From Gammaproteobacteria bacterium (GTDB lineage: Bacteria > Pseudomonadota > Gammaproteobacteria > Nitrosococcales > Methylophagaceae), in the NCBI GenBank assembly GCA_003645385.1, contig QNEY01000136.1, positions 1 through 5,379 of the forward strand: DNA of 5,379 nt. Direction: 5' to 3'. The notes below the pieces were generated by a model, which saw only the letters and a list, made by a program, of their open reading frames with translations, was not told the origin of the DNA and did not search any database. The stretch's first letter is position 1. Each line of letters opens with the position of its first letter. Below, piece by piece: positions 1 to 5,379 of the stretch. The position numbers were made by a program, and so were the translations under genes.

Positions 1-2660
1 AAATATTGGCAATTGATAACACTATTATTATTCAGGGATTATTGGCCTGCTCAGGTTTAGGTATCATCGCTGGTTCTTTATTTGCTGGAAAAATTTCTCA
101 GAACTATATTGAAACGGGCCTGATCCCTATTGGTGCATCCGGTATGGTGGTGACTCTATTTTTACTGCCTCAGCTATCATCAACACCTCTGTTAGCTGTT
201 GATATCCTCGCTTTTGGTTTCTTTGGTGGCCTGTTTATTATTCCACTCAACTCACTAATCCAATTCCATGCCCGGGCACAACAATTAGGCATTGTGCTTG
301 CCGGCAACAACTGGATCCAAAATGTTGTAATGCTGACCTTCCTTGCTATAACTGTTGTATTTTCTCTTGCAGGTACTCATAGTGCAGTATTGCTCCATCT
401 GCTTACTATAGTGACATTAGCAGGTGCTCTTTATACCGTAAGAAAATTACCGCAATCATTGATTCGTTATGTCTTTGCTACAGTATTCTCTAGCCAATAT
501 CGTATCAACGTACAAGGCTTTGACCATATACCTTCCCAAGGTGCCGTATTAATGCTGGGTAACCACATCAGTTGGCTGGACTGGGCAATGGTACAAATTG
601 CCAGTCCACGACCAGTCCGTTTTGTAATGGCAAATAGCTATTACCAAAGATGGTATTTAACTTGGTTCTTGGATCTTTTTGGTGTAATCCCTATTTCCAA
701 TGCTAGCAGTAAAGGTGCACTTGAGGCCGTCAATACTTATTTAAAACAAGGTGAAGTAGTTTGCCTGTTTCCTGAAGGATCCATTAGTAGAAACGGTCAG
801 CTAGGCGAATTTAAAAAAGGCTTTGAACATTGTGTAAAAGAGGTTGATGGAATTATTCTTCCCTTTTATTTACGAGGCTTGTGGGGCAGTCGCTTCTCAC
901 GTTCAAGTAGCCATTTAAAATCATTGACCCACACACGTTCACGTAGAGATGTCATTGTTGCATTTGGCAAACCATTAGCCATTGAATCAGAAGCCTCCAC
1001 AGTTAAAAGTGCAGTATTTGATCTCTCAATTGACACTTGGCAAAGCTATACCAATGCTTTGCCACCTCTTGCACAAGCTTGGATTAACCGTGTCAAACAA
1101 AGTGGCAGTGCGGACTGCCTGACAGATATTCAAGGCAACACCACCTTATCTCGTCGCAAGGCACTAACAGTAGCCTTGCTGTTTGCCCGACGTATCAAAG
1201 AACAAAGTCCAGAACAGAATATTGGTCTATTACTTCCTGCCAGCAGTGCAGGATTACTCGCTAATATGGGAGCTTTTATTAGTGGTAAAACTGTAGTAAA
1301 CCTCAACTTTACCGCCAATATTGCTTCTATGCTGTCTGTAATTAATAAAGCTGAGATAAAAATAATTTATACCTCACGTCGTTTTATAAAAAAACTGACG
1401 CAAAAGGGAATTGAGCTTGATTCATTATTCGAACAGGCATCACCTGTCTATCTGGAAGACATTCAAGACAGTCTGGGCAAACCTGAACAAATTTTGACAT
1501 TGCTGGCAACAAGCCTCTTGTCTACACGTCTGTTACTAGCGGTGTACGGTAAACAAACTGATATTCACCAACCGGCTGCAATTTTATTTTCCAGTGGCAC
1601 TGAAGGTGAACCTAAAGGTATTGTACTCAGTCACCAGAATATTATGGGGAATATCAAACAAGTCTCTGATGTATTAGATACTCTTGATGATGATGTGATG
1701 GTGGCGAGCCTGCCTCTATTTCATGCATTTGGTTTGACGGTAACCGGTTTACTACCACTGATTGAAGGTATACCAGTAATCTGCCACCCCGACCCTACTG
1801 ATGTTCTTAAAATTGCTAAAGGCATTAGCCAATATCAGGCAACTATATTCTGTGGCACATCAACATTCTTACGCCTGTTCACTAAAAACCGTCGAATCCA
1901 TCCTTTAATGCTAGATTCATTACGAATTATTGTAGCGGGTGCAGAACGACTTAACCCTGAAATACGTGATAGTTTCAGTCTTAAGTTTGGCAAGTCCATC
2001 TATGAGGGATACGGTACGACCGAAACCACCCCTGTTGCGACAGTAAATATTCCTGACCGAATCTCTACTGATGATTGGAGCATTCAAACAGGTAGCAAAC
2101 AAGGCACCGTTGGCCTACCTCTACCTGGAAGCAGTGTCCGTATCGTTGACCCCGAAACTATGAATAATTTAGCTGTCGATGAAGATGGTCTAATTCTGAT
2201 TGGTGGAACTCAGGTGATGCAAGGCTACCTGAATGACCCTGATAAAACTACCGAAGCCATAGCCGAAATTGATAATCTTCGTTGGTATAAAACTGGTGAT
2301 AAAGGACATATAGATGAAGATGGCTTCCTCGTGATCGTGGATCGTTACTCGCGCTTTGCTAAAATTGGTGGTGAGATGATTAGCCTTGGTGCCGTTGAGG
2401 CAAGCATCAGCCCAACTTTACCAGAAGATATTGAAATATTAGTGACATCACTGCCGGATGAAAAAAAAGGTGAAAAAGTGGTGTTGCTCTATGCCGGAAA
2501 TATTGATGGTGAAGAGCTCAAAGCATGTATTACTAACTCAGGGCTCAATGCTTTAATGATGCCCAACTTACTGGTCGAAGTAGACGCTATTCCTAAACTA
2601 GGCAGTGGTAAGAGTGACTTTAAGAAAGCTAAGGAAATAATATCGGAACACATCAATTAA
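1..2660 (+). CDS. aas: MFS (LplT-like) - PlsC - acyl-ACP synthetase fusion, Aas-type lysophospholipid repair protein, 5' partial
   Basis: Likely moves lysophospholipid (classically 2-acyl-glycerophosphoethanolamine) across the inner membrane and re-acylates it with a fatty acid activated on ACP. Residues are counted from the TTG at base 6. Residues 7-146 form about five hydrophobic segments resembling the C-terminal part of LplT. The PlsC domain follows: NH-x4-D (H187, D192), GVIPI (226-230), FPEG (255-258) and ILPFYLRG (284-291). The AMP-binding domain has the phosphate loop SSGTEGEPKG (529-538), LPLFHAFGLT (569-578), YEGYGTTETTP (666-676), YKTGD (761-765), RFAKIGGEM (783-791) and the C-terminal GSGK with probable catalytic K869. 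The ligase half closely resembles E. coli Aas (719 aa, where LplT is a separate gene). Fused relatives are about 1140 aa, so roughly 250 N-terminal residues are missing. The frame is open to the window edge, and the TTG at 6 would start inside the transporter with no visible ribosome site, so I treat the gene as continuing upstream. A gene split at the MFS domain cannot be excluded. Function is sure at family level; substrate is inferred. Confidence 0.93.
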   Translation, partial: ILAIDNTIIIQGLLACSGLGIIAGSLFAGKISQNYIETGLIPIGASGMVVTLFLLPQLSSTPLLAVDILAFGFFGGLFIIPLNSLIQFHARAQQLGIVLAGNNWIQNVVMLTFLAITVVFSLAGTHSAVLLHLLTIVTLAGALYTVRKLPQSLIRYVFATVFSSQYRINVQGFDHIPSQGAVLMLGNHISWLDWAMVQIASPRPVRFVMANSYYQRWYLTWFLDLFGVIPISNASSKGALEAVNTYLKQGEVVCLFPEGSISRNGQLGEFKKGFEHCVKEVDGIILPFYLRGLWGSRFSRSSSHLKSLTHTRSRRDVIVAFGKPLAIESEASTVKSAVFDLSIDTWQSYTNALPPLAQAWINRVKQSGSADCLTDIQGNTTLSRRKALTVALLFARRIKEQSPEQNIGLLLPASSAGLLANMGAFISGKTVVNLNFTANIASMLSVINKAEIKIIYTSRRFIKKLTQKGIELDSLFEQASPVYLEDIQDSLGKPEQILTLLATSLLSTRLLLAVYGKQTDIHQPAAILFSSGTEGEPKGIVLSHQNIMGNIKQVSDVLDTLDDDVMVASLPLFHAFGLTVTGLLPLIEGIPVICHPDPTDVLKIAKGISQYQATIFCGTSTFLRLFTKNRRIHPLMLDSLRIIVAGAERLNPEIRDSFSLKFGKSIYEGYGTTETTPVATVNIPDRISTDDWSIQTGSKQGTVGLPLPGSSVRIVDPETMNNLAVDEDGLILIGGTQVMQGYLNDPDKTTEAIAEIDNLRWYKTGDKGHIDEDGFLVIVDRYSRFAKIGGEMISLGAVEASISPTLPEDIEILVTSLPDEKKGEKVVLLYAGNIDGEELKACITNSGLNALMMPNLLVEVDAIPKLGSGKSDFKKAKEIISEHIN

Positions 2661-2698
2661 TTTGATCCGAAAATTCAGCTATTTTGTGAATAAATCAC

Positions 2699-2704
2699 TA
2701 TACT
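2699..2704 (+). promoter_or_regulatory. possible sigma70 -10 element (TATACT) upstream of the diguanylate cyclase gene
   Basis: TATACT differs from the TATAAT consensus at one position and lies in the 164-base gap between the aas-type gene and the cyclase gene. No good -35 element sits at the usual spacing: CAGCTA at 17 bases and TTCAGC (2674-2679) at 19 bases are both poor. A short inverted repeat, GTGA-5-TCAC (2686-2698), abuts the hexamer. A transcript from here would begin near 2711 and leave a leader of about 115 bases before the ATG at 2825. I see no c-di-GMP riboswitch-like core in that leader. This is a weak call; in AT-rich DNA such hexamers also occur by chance. Confidence 0.25.
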
Positions 2705-2812
2705 TAAGCCTGAAATTCTCAGATAATGTTACCTGATGCATCTAAGCCTTATAACTGCAAAAAAATAAAGAACAGCAAGAATTGGCCGTTATATCTCATT
2801 AGTAACTATTTT

Positions 2813-2817
2813 AGAGA
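2813..2817 (+). promoter_or_regulatory. Shine-Dalgarno-like AGAGA supporting the ATG at 2825
   Basis: AGAGA ends seven bases before the ATG at 2825, a suitable spacing. The earlier in-frame ATG at 2726 has only TTCTCAGATA before it, with no purine-rich match. This favours the downstream start for the cyclase gene. The match to AGGAG is imperfect, so it supports the start without proving it. Confidence 0.4.
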
Positions 2818-2824
2818 ATTAGTA

Positions 2825-3859
2825 ATGTCGAAGCCCCCCTCATTTCCGCCTGTCTACACTGACGCCACACAGCAGGCTTCTGAAAACCTTCGACGAGTAT
2901 TACCACTCATTAATCAGCATAAAACACCTGTTAACCCAGTTAATTATGCTGTCTGGTACGAATATGTATCTGGCGATAATCAGGCATTGTCAGATGCAAT
3001 TGACACTCGCTTAGAACAAAATAAACCTATTACCACGGAAGTAACCCAGAATTTGTATGAAAAATACGTTTTAATGGGAATGCCAGAGCGGCTTGAGAAA
3101 ACTAATAAAGGTATAACATTAGTCGTTAACAATACCCTCAAAAATCTCAATAAAGCTGAATCAACAGCAGGTGAATGTGCAGCTGACTTAAGCAATACCG
3201 AAAACGTGCTCGAGAATTGTACAGATATTGAGGTTCTAAAAGCTGTTGTCCATGACATTCTTTCCAATACTCAAACCCTAACGGCCTCGAGTAATGAGCT
3301 AAAAGACGAACTCAAACGATCTGCTCAAGAAATGAAGCGACTTTCATCGGAACTGGCTGCAGTCAAAGAAATTGCCAGAATTGATGGCCTCACAGGCTTG
3401 CTTAATCGGAGCACCTTTGACAAAGAACTCCGCGCCTTGTGCAAAAAGTCAGATGTCAGTATCGCACTAATTATGTTTGACTTAGATCACTTTAAGCAAC
3501 TCAATGATACTTTTGGTCATGTTGTTGGAGACAAGGTCCTACAGTTTTTTTCATCTTTATTAAAAAAACATGCTAGCGATAATCATCTTGCTGCACGCTA
3601 TGGTGGTGAAGAAATGGCAATGATATTGTTTGATGTTTCTCAGCATCAAGCCGCCAAAATAGCTGAAGAAGTAAGGGCTGAACTTGCCGATAGTAATCTG
3701 AAACAAAAAAATAATGGCCAGACACTAGGGCAAACAACTGTATCAGCTGGAGTCAGTCTTTTCCAATTAGGGGACACCCCAAACAGTCTTATTGACCGTG
3801 CTGATAAAGCACTTTATGTATCAAAAGAAAATGGCCGCAATCAAGTGAATGTCAACTAA
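2825..3859 (+). CDS. Soluble GGDEF-domain diguanylate cyclase (GGEEM variant)
   Basis: Predicted to condense two GTP into cyclic di-GMP in the cytosol; there is no signal peptide or membrane segment. The protein is 344 aa from the chosen start. Residues 20-60 (ENLRRVLPL...NPVNYAVWYEYVSG) form a helical N-terminal region that I recall from other proteobacterial cyclases but cannot name as a sensor domain. Residues about 150-185 are charged and heptad-like, a probable coiled-coil linker for dimerisation. The GGDEF domain runs from 187: DGLTGLLNR (187-195), FDLDHFKQLND (218-228) with metal-binding D219, GHVVGD (231-236), GGEEM (260-264), then a normal end (TVSAGVSLF, DRADKALYVSKENGRNQV). Oddities: the fifth signature residue is Met instead of Phe, and the inhibitory RxxD position five residues before GGEEM reads SDNH, so c-di-GMP feedback inhibition is probably absent. 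Start choice: an in-frame ATG at 2726 would add 33 Lys/Asn-rich residues unlike the family; the ATG at 2825 has the better ribosome site and begins just before the conserved region. The gene converges on the cytochrome gene. Confidence 0.9.
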   Translation: MSKPPSFPPVYTDATQQASENLRRVLPLINQHKTPVNPVNYAVWYEYVSGDNQALSDAIDTRLEQNKPITTEVTQNLYEKYVLMGMPERLEKTNKGITLVVNNTLKNLNKAESTAGECAADLSNTENVLENCTDIEVLKAVVHDILSNTQTLTASSNELKDELKRSAQEMKRLSSELAAVKEIARIDGLTGLLNRSTFDKELRALCKKSDVSIALIMFDLDHFKQLNDTFGHVVGDKVLQFFSSLLKKHASDNHLAARYGGEEMAMILFDVSQHQAAKIAEEVRAELADSNLKQKNNGQTLGQTTVSAGVSLFQLGDTPNSLIDRADKALYVSKENGRNQVNVN

Positions 3860-3896
3860 CTGTTTTACTAAAATAAGCTTAATTTAAGTACGTAGT
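3860..3896. other. Convergent intergenic gap without a clear terminator for the cyclase gene
   Basis: Only 37 bases separate the stop codons of the two convergent genes. The gap contains small AT-rich palindromes (TAAGCTTA; CTTAA-T-TTAAG at 3878-3888) but no GC-rich hairpin followed by a T tract on the plus strand. Cyclase transcripts may therefore run into the antisense of the cytochrome gene, or end by a factor-dependent route. Confidence 0.5.
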
Positions 3897-4172
3897 TCAG
3901 AATTTATAAAAACTATCCGCAAGATAGTTCACAACCATATTACGTTGCTGATCAGTCCAATCAACATCAGCAGCCACAGCACAGCCTTTAACCCGGTTTT
4001 GTAGGCTTGCCAAAGAATTCACCTTCCGGTCTGATCTGGTATAAAAGCTATTTGGTTTTCCTGCAGTCAAGGATGAGTGGCATTGTAAACAAGCAGCATC
4101 ATGCAATTTTTTTCCTTGAGCCATGACTACTGTTGTCGAGATCAACAACAGTAGTGCCACCAAGAATCGCAT
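3897..4172 (-). CDS. Small exported mono-heme c-type cytochrome
   Basis: A 91-residue periplasmic heme protein, probably an electron carrier or redox/ligand-binding protein; its partner is unknown. Residues 1-18 are a signal peptide: short basic start (MRF), hydrophobic core 4-11, and V-M-A before the likely cleavage at 18/19. C28-L-Q-C31-H32 is the single CXXCH site for covalent heme attachment by the cytochrome c maturation system. The mature chain, about 73 aa, holds YTRSDRKVNSL (44-54), a lone Cys64, W72 and a terminal helix ending NYLADSFYKF. I recall similar small cytochromes in proteobacteria with the same YTR-R-V-SL, Cys and FYxF pattern, so the gene looks intact and full length. No Met lies where a class I cytochrome would place its sixth heme ligand; the only mature Met, M79, is in the C-terminal helix. 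The ATG shares one base with the stop of the upstream protease gene (TAATG), and no clear Shine-Dalgarno precedes it (GCTAAAAAAGCG), suggesting translational coupling. A hairpin lies in the signal-peptide codons and another in the last codons. Confidence 0.88.
   Translation of the reverse strand: MRFLVALLLLISTTVVMAQGKKLHDAACLQCHSSLTAGKPNSFYTRSDRKVNSLASLQNRVKGCAVAADVDWTDQQRNMVVNYLADSFYKF
3903..3930 (-). terminator. Weak intrinsic-terminator-like hairpin inside the 3' end of the cytochrome gene
   Basis: Read on the minus strand, AACTATC - TTGCG - GATAGTT forms a perfect 7-bp stem (3911-3917 with 3923-3929), extendable by one G-T wobble, and runs straight into a T-rich tract (GTTTTTAT). It falls within the codons for NYLADSFY, just before the TGA stop at 3899-3897. 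The T tract lies only on the minus-strand side, so the element would end the protease-cytochrome transcript. The stem has only two GC pairs, so it may be inefficient or fortuitous. Confidence 0.4.
4126..4155 (-). repeat. 11-bp perfect inverted repeat in the signal-peptide codons of the cytochrome gene
   Basis: ACTACTGTTGT (4126-4136) and ACAACAGTAGT (4145-4155) are exact reverse complements separated by eight bases. In the minus-strand mRNA this folds as a hairpin spanning about +18 to +47 from the start codon, over the codons for LLLL-IS-TTVV. The stem has four GC pairs of eleven. No T tract follows on either strand, so it is not an intrinsic terminator. It could set translation or message stability, bind a protein, or simply follow from Leu and Thr/Val codon choice. 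Confidence 0.6.
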
Positions 4173-5379
4173 TACGCTTTTTTAGCCTGTAAATGTGCTA
4201 CCCGTAGTGTTGCTGGTGGGTGTGAGTCGTATATTGCCGACACCAATGGGTCAGGTGTCAATGTACTGGCATTTTCCTGATACAAAGCCACCAGAGCCTG
4301 AATCAAATGGTCACCACTAGATACCGAAGCAGCATAATCATCCGCCTCAAATTCATACTTACGAGATAAAGCTGTCATCATCGGATGTAAAAAGAAACTA
4401 AATACGGGAATTACCAACATGAATAGTACCAGTGCCATTGCATTACTTTGGCTGCTGACCCCCAAACCTGTATAAAACCAGGATTCAGCTGAAGCCCAAC
4501 CCAATACCGCTAGGCCAATCAAACTTAATAAAGCCATCACACCCATATTTTTAATTACGTGTTTACGTCGAAAATGACCAAGTTCATGAGCCAGAACGGC
4601 CTCAATTTGATCTTCATCCAAAGTATTCAATAAGGTATCAAAAAACACGATCCGTTTATTGTTACCTAGACCAGTGAAATAAGCATTACCATGTCCAGAT
4701 CGTCGTGAACCATCCATCACATAGATGCCTTGGCTTTTGAATCCACAGCGTGACAATAAAGCTTCAACTCGTGCTTTTAACTGAACATCTTCTAACGGCG
4801 TAAACTTATTGAACAGTGGCGCAATAAATGCGGGATAAGCCCACATCATGATCAAAGCAAAACCTATCCATGCCGCCCATAAATACAACCACCAATATGC
4901 ACCAGTACTCCCCATTAACCACAATGCCCCCCAAATCAATGGTGCACCAAGCACCAACATCAGTAATGTTTGCTTGGCTAGATCGGCTAAAAATAACGAG
5001 GGTGTATTATTGTTAAAACCAAAGCGGTCTTCCAATACAAAAGTTTGATACCAAGATATTGGAAGTTCCAATAATGATCCGATAACAAAAAAACTCAGGA
5101 TAAATACAATGCCTGTTGTCATTGCTGACCAACCTAGATCTTGCCAGGCATTTGATAATAATGCCAAACCACCACCTAAGGTCCACACTAATAACAACAC
5201 CATACCCACTACACTTTCAATACGGCCAAGTTTACCTTTGGCAACAGTGTAATCGGCTGCTTTTTGGTGTGCCGCTAGATCTACTTGATCACTAAACGCT
5301 GCTGGTACTTGATCACGATGAGCTTGCACATGACGACTTTGCCGTAGTGACAGCCATAACTCGATGCCAGTCATTAATA
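4172..5379 (-). CDS. Ste24-type integral-membrane zinc metalloprotease (peptidase family M48A), 5' partial
   Basis: A zinc endopeptidase of the inner membrane, homologous to eukaryotic Ste24/ZMPSTE24 CAAX proteases. Bacteria have no CAAX prenylation, so a role in membrane-protein quality control or maturation is more likely, with unknown substrate. Residues are counted from the ATG at 5374. Seen in order: LWLSLRQSRHVQAHRDQVPAAF (7-27), HQKAADYTVAK (36-46), hydrophobic segments near 55-77, 85-103, 135-155 and 160-180, EDRFGFNN (115-122), GHGNAYFTGLG (227-237), the zinc site HELGH (H263, E264, H267), two more hydrophobic segments (about 275-296 and 312-330), EFEAD (341-345) giving the third zinc ligand E341 of the ExxxD motif, and the conserved SHPP (384-387). 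All catalytic elements are intact. Bacterial members are a little over 400 aa with one more N-terminal membrane helix. The frame is open through the base-5379 edge (a Leu codon precedes this ATG) and residues 1-9 look like the end of that helix, so the true start probably lies about 10-20 codons outside. The stop overlaps the cytochrome start (TAATG). Confidence 0.93.
   Translation of the reverse strand, partial: LMTGIELWLSLRQSRHVQAHRDQVPAAFSDQVDLAAHQKAADYTVAKGKLGRIESVVGMVLLLVWTLGGGLALLSNAWQDLGWSAMTTGIVFILSFFVIGSLLELPISWYQTFVLEDRFGFNNNTPSLFLADLAKQTLLMLVLGAPLIWGALWLMGSTGAYWWLYLWAAWIGFALIMMWAYPAFIAPLFNKFTPLEDVQLKARVEALLSRCGFKSQGIYVMDGSRRSGHGNAYFTGLGNNKRIVFFDTLLNTLDEDQIEAVLAHELGHFRRKHVIKNMGVMALLSLIGLAVLGWASAESWFYTGLGVSSQSNAMALVLFMLVIPVFSFFLHPMMTALSRKYEFEADDYAASVSSGDHLIQALVALYQENASTLTPDPLVSAIYDSHPPATLRVAHLQAKKA

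Noticed and set aside
1130..1318. Minus-strand open frame of about 62 codons inside the aas-type gene
   Set aside because: Lies opposite strongly conserved coding sequence and shows no recognisable domain; a shadow frame.
1920..2102. Minus-strand open frame opposite the AMP-binding core
   Set aside because: Overlaps the conserved YEGYGTTETTP region on the other strand and has no recognisable product.
2685..2699. CRP-like site TGTGA-5-TCACT
   Set aside because: The spacer is five bases instead of six, the right half ends in T, and the flanks do not match; at most a chance 4-bp inverted repeat.
2726..2824. Alternative upstream ATG extending the cyclase by 33 residues
   Set aside because: No Shine-Dalgarno-like sequence precedes it, the added stretch is Lys/Asn-rich and unlike the family, and the ATG at 2825 has a better site directly before the conserved region.
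2699..2824. c-di-GMP riboswitch in the leader of the cyclase gene
   Set aside because: None of the conserved core segments of the known c-di-GMP riboswitch classes could be recognised by eye.
2980..3267. Minus-strand open frame of about 95 codons opposite the cyclase gene
   Set aside because: Antisense to a convincing coding region, with no family resemblance.
3871..3888. Palindromes TAAGCTTA and CTTAA-T-TTAAG between the convergent genes as a bidirectional terminator
   Set aside because: Almost entirely AT pairs, no GC-rich stem and no following T tract on the plus strand.
4848..5048. Plus-strand open frame opposite the Ste24 gene
   Set aside because: Antisense to conserved membrane and FGFNN regions of the protease; composition looks like a reverse-complement shadow.

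Overview
The window looks like an ordinary chromosomal stretch of a moderately AT-rich proteobacterium, most likely a gammaproteobacterium. This rests on family resemblance only: an Aas-type phospholipid-repair protein fused to an LplT-like transporter, a cytosolic GGDEF protein with a gammaproteobacterial-looking N-terminal region, and a bacterial Ste24 (M48) protease paired with a tiny c-type cytochrome. No rRNA, tRNA or taxonomic marker is present, so genus is not assignable. I see no insertion sequence, CRISPR array, tRNA, phage gene or integration site, and base and codon use look uniform.

Layout. (1) Bases 1-2660, plus strand: a long fused gene, open at the 5' edge. It encodes the last membrane segments of an MFS/LplT-type lysophospholipid flippase, then a PlsC acyltransferase domain, then an acyl-ACP synthetase (AMP-binding) domain. 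(2) Bases 2661-2824: a gap with a possible -10 element, a short direct repeat and a Shine-Dalgarno-like AGAGA. (3) Bases 2825-3859, plus strand: a soluble diguanylate cyclase with a GGEEM active-site signature and no RxxD inhibitory site. (4) Bases 3860-3896: a 37-base convergent gap. (5) Bases 3897-4172, minus strand: a 91-residue exported mono-heme cytochrome c. (6) Bases 4172-5379, minus strand: a Ste24-type membrane metalloprotease, open at the right edge. It lies upstream of the cytochrome and joins it through a TAATG stop/start overlap.

How the genes may work together. The fused Aas protein would flip lysophospholipid inward and re-acylate it. The cyclase would make c-di-GMP in response to an unknown cytosolic input. 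The protease and cytochrome are probably co-transcribed and translationally coupled, which ties a membrane protease to a periplasmic heme protein. That pair is the least explained part of the window. Its transcript carries two notable inverted repeats inside the cytochrome gene: an 11-bp perfect hairpin in the signal-peptide codons, and a weak terminator-like hairpin in the last codons. The rest is recognisable housekeeping or signalling biology, and I do not see a clearly new multi-gene system.
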